Positions 26,031 to 33,570 of a DNA stretch of 64,000 bases are shown here, piece after piece. Within the stretch, counting starts at the first letter, position 1; each line of letters opens with the position of its first letter. A model generated the notes under the pieces. It was not told the origin of the DNA. It did not search any database and saw nothing but the letters and a program-made list of their open reading frames with translations. This DNA comes from JANQPX01 sp965204405. Lineage in GTDB: Bacteria; Pseudomonadota; Alphaproteobacteria; Geminicoccales; Geminicoccaceae. Made by a program: the position numbers and the translations under genes. The stretch spans positions 2,604,001 to 2,668,000 of the forward strand of contig CBDBEN010000005.1 in assembly GCA_965204405.1 (NCBI GenBank). The letters are read 5' to 3'.

Positions 26031-26861
26031 ATGGACAATCCAAAGAGCGAGAAGGGAAACGCTATTCTCTCCGGACCGCTTGACGCCTACCCGCCTGCCG
26101 ACATCGCGCGATTGGTCGAGAATGTGGGCGTGAAGAAAGCCAGGATGCCGCTGGTCCCGACCATGGCACTTGGTGTTCTGGCCGGTGCCTTCATCGCGTT
26201 TGGCGGTATGTTGTTTACCCTGGTGATGACTGGAAACGACCTAGGCCTGGGCCCCGGACGGTGGCTGGGCGGCATCGCCTTTTCACTCGGCCTCATTCTA
26301 GTGGTAATCGGCGGTGCGGAATTGTTCACCGGCAACAACCTGATCGTCATGGCTTGGGCCGATCGCAAGATCACATCAGCCCAGCTGCTGCGCAATTGGA
26401 GCTTGGTCTATATCGCGAACATGGCCGGAAGTTTGGGCATGGCGCTGATGGCGCATTGGTCGGGAACGCTTTCGCTTGGTGACGGCGCATTAGCATTGAC
26501 CGCAACCGCGGTCGCACAATCGAAAATTGCGCTCAGCGCCGCCGATGCTTTCTGGCGGGGCGTTCTCTGCAATGTCCTCGTTTGCCTCGCGGTCTGGCTC
26601 AGCTTTGCCGCGCACAGCGTCAGCAGCAAGATCTTGGCGATCGTCTTTCCGGTCTCCGCCTTCGTGGCACTCGGTTTCGAGCATTCGATCGCCAACATGT
26701 ATTTGATTCCGATTGCCATGCTGACAGGCGGCAGCGGGATAACGATCGTCGGCTTTGCCGCCAACCTCCTGCCGGTGACACTGGGTAATATCGTTGGAGG
26801 CGGCGTGTTCGTCGCTTTGGTCTACTGGCTCATCTATCTTCGCGATGCCCAACAAGCTTGA
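26031..26861 (+). CDS. Formate/nitrite transporter (FNT) family channel
   Basis: 276 aa integral membrane protein with six predicted helices. FNT hallmarks are the start (LDAYPPADIARLVENVGVKK), IAFGGMLF, the segment GGAELFTGNNLIVMAWADRK, the pore region GVLCNVLVCLAVWLSFAAHS and SIANMYLIPIAML. The ATG at 26031 after GGGGGAGTCCG is the best start. FNT channels carry formate, nitrite or hydrosulfide. Because the methylamine pathway next door yields formaldehyde, formate is a sensible guess, but nitrite cannot be excluded. It is convergent with mgdD. Confidence 0.9.
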   Translation: MDNPKSEKGNAILSGPLDAYPPADIARLVENVGVKKARMPLVPTMALGVLAGAFIAFGGMLFTLVMTGNDLGLGPGRWLGGIAFSLGLILVVIGGAELFTGNNLIVMAWADRKITSAQLLRNWSLVYIANMAGSLGMALMAHWSGTLSLGDGALALTATAVAQSKIALSAADAFWRGVLCNVLVCLAVWLSFAAHSVSSKILAIVFPVSAFVALGFEHSIANMYLIPIAMLTGGSGITIVGFAANLLPVTLGNIVGGGVFVALVYWLIYLRDAQQA

Positions 26862-26932
26862 TGGGCGACCGCAGGCTGATATTCCATCTGTGAACTCTGT
26901 CGTTCACGCCGGGTGACGGAGCGCCGGGTCGA

Positions 26933-27502
26933 TCAGGAAACGTTCTCGATCGATGTCTTCACGGCATGCAGAAAGGAGCCGGCCGATGATGAGGCGGATA
27001 GCAGCAGGAAGCTGTCCTCGCCTTCACGGAGGATGATCGTACCTAGATGCTCCATGACCGTTCGCGCGACGCGGCCCTGGGGAAAGGCCATGGGATGAAG
27101 ATCAAGGGGACAGATCCGCTCGAGGGCTACGCGTGCCTTCGATCCCGTCAAACGCAAGGCGGCCCAGCTATCCGACTGCAGCGTGCCATAGGCCGTGTTC
27201 TTGAGTTTCCCAATGACACCGGCTGCCGCATCGTCACCGCCATCCTCGAACAGCGCGAAGATCTGATCGCGTGCCATCCAGATGAAGCGGGTTTTGCCAT
27301 CGGAAGAGTGCGTCGATCCGCCGGGTTCCGGCCTGCTTGTGCCATAGGCAGCGGTAAGAGCTGATGCAAAGGCTGCATCACCTCCCGCTGGTACGGCGAT
27401 CGAAACGACAGCAAGATTGGCGGCCTCGGCAAGCGTGGTGTCGGCAAAGCTTGCCTGGAATCCGCCGAGCGGTGGTTCTGGGGTCAGGCTTAGATCAGAC
27501 AC
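26933..27502 (-). CDS. mgdD: N-methylglutamate dehydrogenase subunit D (sarcosine oxidase gamma-like)
   Basis: 189 aa, about the usual length of SoxG-type subunits. A GTG start at 27502 is chosen because it overlaps the stop of mgdC by eight bases (GTGTCTGA) and starts the conserved part SDLSLTPEPPLGGFQASF. Features are RFIWMARDQIFALFEDG, DSWAALRLTGSKARVALERI, CPLDLHPMAFPQGRVARTVM and LLLSASSSAGSFLHAVKTS, which are typical of the GcvT-like gamma subunit. It forms the last gene of mgdABCD, whose product oxidises N-methylglutamate to glutamate and formaldehyde. Confidence 0.88.
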   Translation of the reverse strand: MSDLSLTPEPPLGGFQASFADTTLAEAANLAVVSIAVPAGGDAAFASALTAAYGTSRPEPGGSTHSSDGKTRFIWMARDQIFALFEDGGDDAAAGVIGKLKNTAYGTLQSDSWAALRLTGSKARVALERICPLDLHPMAFPQGRVARTVMEHLGTIILREGEDSFLLLSASSSAGSFLHAVKTSIENVS

Positions 27503-30443
27503 GGAGCCGTTCTCCTTCCGGATCGACAAAATGGGGAGAAACGATCTCGATATCGATCGCCTTGCCGCGCACAGGATCTGCTGCGACCACCACCTCGCCG
27601 AGACGCTCCTGGCCACGTTTGATGAAGCCAAGGGCAATCGAACTCTCAAGCTCCGGCGAGTAGGCTGCGGAGGTAAGCCAGCCTTCGTCATTTTCCAGGA
27701 CGGCATCCTTGCCCTTGGCGATAAGATGCGCGCCGGCTGGGACGGTTTGACTCGGGTCCACCGGCCTAAAGCCCATCAGCCGTAGACCATCTTCGCGATT
27801 GAGGGCCGGGCGCTCGGAGAGCGTATTGCCGATGCTGTCCTTCTTTTTCGAAATCATCCGCCCCATGCCGAGATCCTGCGCCGTGGTGGTGCCGCAGAGT
27901 TCGTTGCCGGCAGCGTGGCCCTTCTCGATACGCATGACGCCGAGGGCTTCCGTGCCGTAGGCAGTGACGCCGAATTCCTCGCCCGCGGCCATCAGCGCCT
28001 TCATCATCGAATAGCCATAGCGTGCAGGTACGGCGATCTCATAGGCGAGTTCACCCGAGAACGAGATACGGAATAGTCTGGCGGAGGTGCCGCCGCAAAC
28101 GCTCAGCTCCGCGCAGGCCATGAACGGAAACGCTTCGTTGGAAACGTCATACTCATGATCGACAATCTTGCGCAGCAGGTCCCGCGATTTAGGCCCGGCC
28201 ACTGCGAATTGAGCCCAGCCGTCGGTGGTCGAGATCAGATGCACGTCCAAATCTGGCCAGAGGCATTGGCGGCAGAATTCGAGATGCCGGAAGACCGGTC
28301 CCGCATTGGCGGTGGTGGTGGTCATGACATAGTGGTTTTCACCGAGTCTGGCGGTGGTGCCATCGTCCATGGCGATGCCGTCTTCGCGCAGCATCAGCCC
28401 GTAGCGGACCTTGCCGACCGCAAGTTTGGCGAAACCGTTGACATAGACCTTGTTCAGAAACTCGGCGGCATCGCGGCCCTGAATGTCGATCTTGCCAAGG
28501 GTGGTCACGTCGCAGACGCCGACAGCGCGCCTCGTCGTTGATACTTCGCGGTCAACGGATTGCCGCCAATGAGTCTCGCCGTCGCGCGGGAACCATTGAG
28601 CTCGCAGCCACATGCCGGTCTCGACGAATACGGCCCCCTGTTCTTCCGCCCAGCGATGGCTTGGCGTCAGACGGTAGGGGCGGAAATCCTTGCCGCGTGC
28701 GCGGCCGGCAAAGGCGCCGAGCGGGACAGGCGTGTAAGGCGGGCGGAAGATCGTTGTTCCTGTCTCGGCAATCGATTTTCCGGTGAGGTCCGCCATGATG
28801 GCGAGGGCAGGGACATTGGCAGTCTTGCCCTGATCGGTAGCCATACCGAGGGTCGTATAGCGCTTGAGATGCTCGACCGCGCTGAACCCCTCCTGATGGG
28901 CAAGCTTGACGTCCTTGACGGTAACGTCGTTCTGCAAATCGAGCCAGGCACGGCCCTGGCCGTCCGTCACATGCCAGAACGCCGAGATCTCCGCTGCCTC
29001 GTCCTCGGCTGAAGGGGCTTTGCCGCCCGACGTCTTGCCGCCCAAATCGGAAGCTGCCTTGTCGCCAAGGCTCCAGCCGTCCCGAAGGCAGGCTGCCAGC
29101 GTCAGCGAGCCGTTCGCGGCACCGGAGACGGCCATGCCGGGCGGCAACTCTTCGCCAGGGGCGAAGGCGGCAATATCGTCCCGCCAGATCGGCCGTCCGC
29201 GATGGTGGCAGGTGAGATGTACATTGGGGTTCCAGCCGCCGGAGACGGCCAGGCAGTCCACGTCGATGGTTCGTCCATCAGAAAGCTGGATCGATGTTAG
29301 TCCCTTTCGGCCCTTCGTGCCGGCGACCCGCTCGCCCATCGCCACGGTAGCACCAGGTACGACAGCGAGGGGCTTGACAGAGCGGGTGTCGACAATTGCC
29401 GAAATCTTGATGCCTCTGGAGGCAAGATCGGTGGCGGTGCGCCATCCGTCATCATTGCAGGTAAAGACGGCGACTTCGCGTCCAGGCGCCACGCCGAAAC
29501 GGTTGGCATAGGCGCGCACGGCACCGGCGAGCATAACACCCGGCCGGTCATTGTCAGGGAACGCGATCGAACGCTCGATTGCACCAGCGGCGAGAATGGA
29601 GCGCTTGGCGTAGATCCGCCAAAGCACCTGTCTCGGCTTGCCACCGGCGTCCGCCAGATGATCCGTCCTGCGCTCGAGCGCTCCGTAAATGCCGTGGTCA
29701 TACGCGCCATAGACGGAGGTGCGCGTCATCAGCCGGACATTGTCCATCGAGGACAGTTCTGCGACAGCTGAAGCAGCCCAATCCGCCCCGGCCTGACCGT
29801 CGACACCGTGGGTTTCCGCATTCAACCGGCCGCCAAGGCGGAAATCCTCATCGGCGAGAATCACCCGGATGCCGGCGCGGCCTGCTGCAAGAGCAGCTGC
29901 CAGGCCGCTGGGGCCGGCGCCGATGACCAGCAGGTCGGTGTGCAGGAAACCCTGGTCATAGCCATCGGTATCGGGATCAAACGAGATGCTGCCAAGCCCT
30001 GCCGACTTACGAATTATAGGCTCGTAGATCTTTTCCCAGAACGCTTTCGGCCACATGAACGTCTTGTAGTAGAAGCCTGCGGTCAGAAACGGAGCGAACA
30101 GGTCGTTGACCGCCATCAGGTCGTATTCTAGTGAGCCGCGATAGTTCTGGCTGGCAGCGCTAAGGCCGTCGAACAGTTCTGTTATCGTTGCCCGTGTATT
30201 GGGCTCCTGACGTCCGCCGGTCCCAAGTTCGACCAGCGCATTCGGTTCCTCGGACCCGGCGGTGAAGATGCCCCGAGGCCGGTGATATTTGAACGACCGA
30301 CCGACCAGCCGCTGCCCGTTGGCGAGCAGCGCCGAGGCGAGCGTGTCGCCAGGATGGCCTGCAAGCTGCTTGCCGTTAAAGGTGAAGGCCAGCGTACGCT
30401 CGCGATCGATCAGGCCGCCATCAATGCGGTTGATCTGGGTCAC
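27495..30443 (-). CDS. mgdC: N-methylglutamate dehydrogenase subunit C (sarcosine oxidase alpha-like)
   Basis: 982 aa multi-domain flavoprotein. Residues about 15-100 form a ferredoxin-like 2Fe-2S-type fold (LAFTFNGKQLAGHPGDTLAS). Residues 168-480 are an FAD/NAD-binding part with G175-x-G177-x-x-G180 in LVIGAGPSGLAAA. Residues about 590-980 are a GcvT-like tetrahydrofolate domain, beginning near HRWAEEQGAVFVETGMWLRA. The GTG start overlaps the mgdB stop (GTGA). By homology with sarcosine oxidase, the electron-transfer site and formaldehyde-accepting site lie here. The gmaS and mgs genes nearby make the N-methylglutamate role more likely than sarcosine. Confidence 0.93.
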   Translation of the reverse strand: MTQINRIDGGLIDRERTLAFTFNGKQLAGHPGDTLASALLANGQRLVGRSFKYHRPRGIFTAGSEEPNALVELGTGGRQEPNTRATITELFDGLSAASQNYRGSLEYDLMAVNDLFAPFLTAGFYYKTFMWPKAFWEKIYEPIIRKSAGLGSISFDPDTDGYDQGFLHTDLLVIGAGPSGLAAALAAGRAGIRVILADEDFRLGGRLNAETHGVDGQAGADWAASAVAELSSMDNVRLMTRTSVYGAYDHGIYGALERRTDHLADAGGKPRQVLWRIYAKRSILAAGAIERSIAFPDNDRPGVMLAGAVRAYANRFGVAPGREVAVFTCNDDGWRTATDLASRGIKISAIVDTRSVKPLAVVPGATVAMGERVAGTKGRKGLTSIQLSDGRTIDVDCLAVSGGWNPNVHLTCHHRGRPIWRDDIAAFAPGEELPPGMAVSGAANGSLTLAACLRDGWSLGDKAASDLGGKTSGGKAPSAEDEAAEISAFWHVTDGQGRAWLDLQNDVTVKDVKLAHQEGFSAVEHLKRYTTLGMATDQGKTANVPALAIMADLTGKSIAETGTTIFRPPYTPVPLGAFAGRARGKDFRPYRLTPSHRWAEEQGAVFVETGMWLRAQWFPRDGETHWRQSVDREVSTTRRAVGVCDVTTLGKIDIQGRDAAEFLNKVYVNGFAKLAVGKVRYGLMLREDGIAMDDGTTARLGENHYVMTTTTANAGPVFRHLEFCRQCLWPDLDVHLISTTDGWAQFAVAGPKSRDLLRKIVDHEYDVSNEAFPFMACAELSVCGGTSARLFRISFSGELAYEIAVPARYGYSMMKALMAAGEEFGVTAYGTEALGVMRIEKGHAAGNELCGTTTAQDLGMGRMISKKKDSIGNTLSERPALNREDGLRLMGFRPVDPSQTVPAGAHLIAKGKDAVLENDEGWLTSAAYSPELESSIALGFIKRGQERLGEVVVAADPVRGKAIDIEIVSPHFVDPEGERLRV

Positions 30444-30844
30444 CGTCCCACCCTTTTTGCCTTGGCGGCGGGAGAGGCTGCCGCGATTTCGCGATTGTCC
30501 TGGACGATGTCGGGTTTGGATCCGACATCACGGTTGTCCTGAACGACCTCCGGCTTCACCTCGACCTTGCGGCGCTGCCTTGCGACGTCACGGGCAAGTT
30601 CGACCTTCTGGATGTCGTGAGTTAGGGTATCGCGCGTCACTACCAGCCAGGAACGGTCGCCCTGCTCGTGATACCAGAGTTCCTGGTGTTCACCTGCAGG
30701 ATTGTCGCGCAGGTATAAGTAATCGTGGAATTTTTCAGCCGCCTGCTCGTCTTGCCAATCGGGCCTGTCGATGAGTGACGCGTCACCCAGATAAACGAAT
30801 TCAGCGGCGTCACGCGGTCCCAGGAGCGGGTGATGGATCATCAT
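30440..30844 (-). CDS. mgdB: N-methylglutamate dehydrogenase subunit B (sarcosine oxidase delta-like)
   Basis: 134 aa delta-type subunit. It aligns with SoxD through LGPRDAAEFVYLGDASLIDRP, KFHDYLYLRDNPAGEHQELW and YHEQGDRSWLVVTRDTLTHD. In sarcosine oxidase delta, two N-terminal Cys, His59 and Cys63 bind zinc. Here the Cys positions read H5, L8 and D63, with only H59 kept, so the zinc site appears lost. A Lys/Arg/Val-rich tail of about 45 residues carries repeated VQDNRD/VQDNRE. GAGGAG precedes the ATG. It sits 12 bp after mgdA and overlaps mgdC. Confidence 0.88.
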   Translation of the reverse strand: MMIHHPLLGPRDAAEFVYLGDASLIDRPDWQDEQAAEKFHDYLYLRDNPAGEHQELWYHEQGDRSWLVVTRDTLTHDIQKVELARDVARQRRKVEVKPEVVQDNRDVGSKPDIVQDNREIAAASPAAKAKRVGR

Positions 30845-30856
30845 GATTTTGGCTCC

Positions 30857-32107
30857 TCAATGCAGGTTCGGTTGGGCACCCTGGCCCTTTTCGTCGATCA
30901 TCGCACCGGCACGGAAGCGGTCGAACCTAAAGGCCGTCCCGGTGGGATGTGGTTCATCGTGGGCAAGGAGATGAGCGTAGCAGAGGCCGGAAGCGGGGGT
31001 TGCCTTGAACCCGCCATAGCACCAGCCGCCATTGAAGTAGAGGCCCTCGACATGGGTCTCGTCGATGAAGGGAGAGCCATCCATCGACATGTCCACGAGG
31101 CCGCCCCAGCTTCGCAACACCCTGACCCTGCCCAGGATCGGCAAGATCGCCATACCGCCCTCGCAAACGTCTTCGACGACCGGCAGATTGCCGCGCTGCG
31201 CGTAGGTGTTGTAGCCATCGATATCACCGCCGAAAACAAGACCGCCCTTGTCCGACTGGCTGCAATAGAAGTGACCGGCGCCGAAGGTGATGACCCCCGG
31301 CAGGATCGGCTTCAGGCCTTCGGTCACGAATGCCTGGAGAACGTGGCTCTCAATCGGAAGGCGCATATCAGCCATCGCCATGACCCGGCTTGACGACCCC
31401 GCAACCGCAACCCCGACCTTGTCGGCACGGATCGTGCCGCGGCTGGTCTCGACGCCGCGGCAAACGCCGTCTTGAATATCGAAGCCCGTGACTTCGCAGT
31501 TCTGGATGATATCGACACCTTCGGCATCAGCACCGCGGGCATAGCCCCAAGCAACGGCATCGTGGCGCACCGTGCCGCCGCGGCGCTGCAGCAACCCGCC
31601 TTTGATGGGAAAGCGCGCATTGTTGAAATCGAGATAAGGATACAAGTCCCGTACGCCGTCGGTATCCAGGAGGTCGGCATCGGCACCGGCGAGGCGCATG
31701 GCGTTGCCACGGCGGGCAAAGGCATCGCGTTGCGGGTCGTTATGGTAGAGGTTCAAAACCCCGCGCTGGGAGACCATCGCATTGTAGTTGAAGTCTTGCT
31801 CCAGGTTCTCCCACAGTTTCAGCGACAACTCATAGAACGGCTCATTGCCGGGCAGGAGGTAGTTGGAGCGGATGATCGTGGTGTTCCGGCCGACATTGCC
31901 AGAGCCGATCCAGCCCTTCTCAAGGACGGCGATATTGCGGACGCCATACCTCTTTGCCAGGTAATAGGCCGTCGCCAAACCATGCCCACCACCGCCGACG
32001 ATGACGACATCGTAGTGGGACTTGGGCTCCGGCTCGCGCCAGACAGGCTTCCAGCCCTTATGGCCGGTAAGTCCTTCCCAAACAACCTTCCACCCCGAGT
32101 ACCGCAT
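30857..32107 (-). CDS. mgdA: N-methylglutamate dehydrogenase subunit A (sarcosine oxidase beta-like)
   Basis: 416 aa DAO-fold flavoprotein that holds the substrate site. The FAD motif VVIVGGGGHGLATAYYLAKR is at residues 34-53, with ribose contact VLEKGWIGSGNVGRNTT. Arg181-His182 in GGTVRHDAVAWG matches the His that carries covalent FMN in heterotetrameric sarcosine oxidase. The C-terminal region RSWGGLVDMSMDGSPF with GLYFNGGWCYGGFKATPASG closes the flavin pocket. First gene of the mgd operon, SD AGGAAG, divergent from the GlxA-type regulator. Confidence 0.93.
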   Translation of the reverse strand: MRYSGWKVVWEGLTGHKGWKPVWREPEPKSHYDVVIVGGGGHGLATAYYLAKRYGVRNIAVLEKGWIGSGNVGRNTTIIRSNYLLPGNEPFYELSLKLWENLEQDFNYNAMVSQRGVLNLYHNDPQRDAFARRGNAMRLAGADADLLDTDGVRDLYPYLDFNNARFPIKGGLLQRRGGTVRHDAVAWGYARGADAEGVDIIQNCEVTGFDIQDGVCRGVETSRGTIRADKVGVAVAGSSSRVMAMADMRLPIESHVLQAFVTEGLKPILPGVITFGAGHFYCSQSDKGGLVFGGDIDGYNTYAQRGNLPVVEDVCEGGMAILPILGRVRVLRSWGGLVDMSMDGSPFIDETHVEGLYFNGGWCYGGFKATPASGLCYAHLLAHDEPHPTGTAFRFDRFRAGAMIDEKGQGAQPNLH

Positions 32108-32170
32108 GCGTTGCTTCCTTGATTCTTATCGCTGCATATTGGCTGACAGGCATTGTCCTTGACTTTCATT

Positions 32171-32204
32171 ATATGGACAAAATAGCATAAAATATGGACA
32201 AAAT
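32171..32204. repeat. Direct repeat over the regulator start codon
   Basis: The 13-mer ATATGGACAAAAT occurs at 32171-32183 and again at 32192-32204, with a 21-bp period (two helical turns). The second copy contains the start codon of the GlxA/AraC regulator; the first forms a five-codon mini-ORF (MDKIA, then stop). It lies between two divergent genes and could be an autoregulatory operator or a small tandem duplication. Confidence 0.6.
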
Positions 32205-33189
32205 TCGCTCATCAGCACAGCCTTTTCAGGTAGGTGTTCTACTCATAGATGACTTCGCTTTGATGTCATACGCTTCAGTAGTGGAACCGCTCAGAGCCGC
32301 CAATCTCCTGGCGCTCAGCCTCGGGCGTGGTGATGTATACAACCTGCGCAACATTCCAGCCAAGGGGCTATATGCAACCAGTTCGAACGGCACGCGAGTC
32401 GATGCTTCAGGTGAGGTTGCAAAGGACGTTGATTTCGATCTGCTGCTGGTCGTCGCCGGTGGTAATCCTGCTGAATTTCAAGACGAGCGGGTCTTCAATT
32501 GGCTACGGCGGCTTTCGCGTATGGGTATCCGCCTCGGCGGCGTTTCCGGCGGGCCGGTGATCTTGGCTGCGGCGGGGCTGATGCAGGGGCGGCGCATGAC
32601 CGTTCATTGGGAGCATGCGGAGGCTCTCGCCGAGATATCGCCTGATCTGATGATCGAGCGTACTCTCTATGTCGTCGATCGCGATCGGGTGACCTGTGCC
32701 GGCGGCATAGCCCCTTTGGATCTCATGCATGCGCTGATTGCGGAGCACCATGGTCCCGTCTTTGCCCGGAAGGTGAGCGATTGGTTCATGCATACCGATA
32801 TTCGCTCTTCCGGGGCCCCGCAGCGCGCCGGTGTCGTCGATCGCTTCGAGACCACAAACCGTGCGGTCGTCGATGCCATCGAGGCCATGGAGAACCGTCT
32901 GGCCGATCCTCTGAATCTGGATGACCTTGCGCGCTTTATCGGCGTGAGCAAACGGCAGCTCAACCGGTTGTTCGATGAGGAGCTAGGACAGTCGACCATG
33001 ACTACATACCGCAACCTTAGGTTGGAAAAAGCTAGGAACCTGCTTCAAAACTCGACGCTGCCGATGGTCGAGATCGCACTGGTGACCGGTTTTTCCAGCT
33101 CTGCCCATTTTTCAAAAGCGTATCGTGAGCGGTATGGCGAACCGCCGTCCGCCGAGCGGACCAACAGTAGAGGTCACGCTTCGTCATGA
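32194..33189 (+). CDS. GlxA-family transcriptional regulator (DJ-1/PfpI plus AraC HTH)
   Basis: 331 aa. An N-terminal DJ-1/PfpI-like ligand-sensing domain (about residues 10-190: QVGVLLIDDFALMSYASVVE, LLVVAGGNPAEF, GVSGGPVILAAAGLM) is fused to an AraC DNA-binding domain (about 215-325: NLDDLARFIGVSKRQLNRLF, LVTGFSSSAHFSKAYRERYG). Relatives control betaine, carnitine and sarcosine catabolism. Divergent from mgdABCD, it is the obvious candidate activator of the methylamine genes. There is no good SD before the ATG, so leaderless or weak translation is possible. Confidence 0.9.
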   Translation: MDKIRSSAQPFQVGVLLIDDFALMSYASVVEPLRAANLLALSLGRGDVYNLRNIPAKGLYATSSNGTRVDASGEVAKDVDFDLLLVVAGGNPAEFQDERVFNWLRRLSRMGIRLGGVSGGPVILAAAGLMQGRRMTVHWEHAEALAEISPDLMIERTLYVVDRDRVTCAGGIAPLDLMHALIAEHHGPVFARKVSDWFMHTDIRSSGAPQRAGVVDRFETTNRAVVDAIEAMENRLADPLNLDDLARFIGVSKRQLNRLFDEELGQSTMTTYRNLRLEKARNLLQNSTLPMVEIALVTGFSSSAHFSKAYRERYGEPPSAERTNSRGHASS

Positions 33190-33229
33190 GATGAAGGTTA
33201 GGCATTGACGGCCGGCGTTCATGATCGGC

Positions 33230-33265
33230 AAAAAAAGTGGCTGCCGGGTGTCCCCGCCAGCCACT
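33230..33265 (-). terminator. Intrinsic terminator of the amt operon
   Basis: On the minus strand AGTGGCTG pairs with CAGCCACT around a GC-rich inner stem and is followed by a run of seven T. It lies 64 bp after the stop of the small gene downstream of amt and could also act as a weaker bidirectional stop for the convergent regulator. Confidence 0.85.
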
Positions 33266-33328
33266 ACTCAATCATCAGCCCTCATGCGGGCTTCAGGTTT
33301 TTTCTGCAAAGTAGTCGGCGGGGAATGC

Positions 33329-33556
33329 CTATTCCCACTGTCCGGTTTTCATGATCCGTTGCACGTCCTCGGGTTTTGACAGCGCGGATAGGTCTTTGTC
33401 GTAACCGTCCCGCTCGAACCCGATTTGCCAGACATGGAACCCGACCCAGAACAGCAGGCCGAGGATGAACCACATCATCTCGGTGCCGACGAAGGGATAG
33501 ATCGGGCCGACGGTCGCGAGATCGACGGCCCAGGTGGTTACTTCGGTTGTTGACAT
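33329..33556 (-). CDS. Small single-span membrane protein downstream of amt
   Basis: 75 aa with one hydrophobic segment (about residues 24-44, MMWFILGLLFWVGFHVWQIG), a polar N-terminus and an acidic/basic tail ending MKTGQWE. GGGAGAACGAGACC gives a good ribosome binding site. It is 14 bp after the amt stop and shares its terminator, so the two are cotranscribed. It is not a recognised family to me. The tight coupling suggests an accessory or regulatory subunit of the transporter. Confidence 0.7.
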   Translation of the reverse strand: MSTTEVTTWAVDLATVGPIYPFVGTEMMWFILGLLFWVGFHVWQIGFERDGYDKDLSALSKPEDVQRIMKTGQWE

Positions 33557-33570
33557 GGTCTCGTTCTCCC

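Noticed and set aside
26862..26932. Possible terminator between the FNT gene and mgdD
   Set aside because: Only a 6-bp GTGAAC/GTTCAC stem without a T-run; too weak to call.
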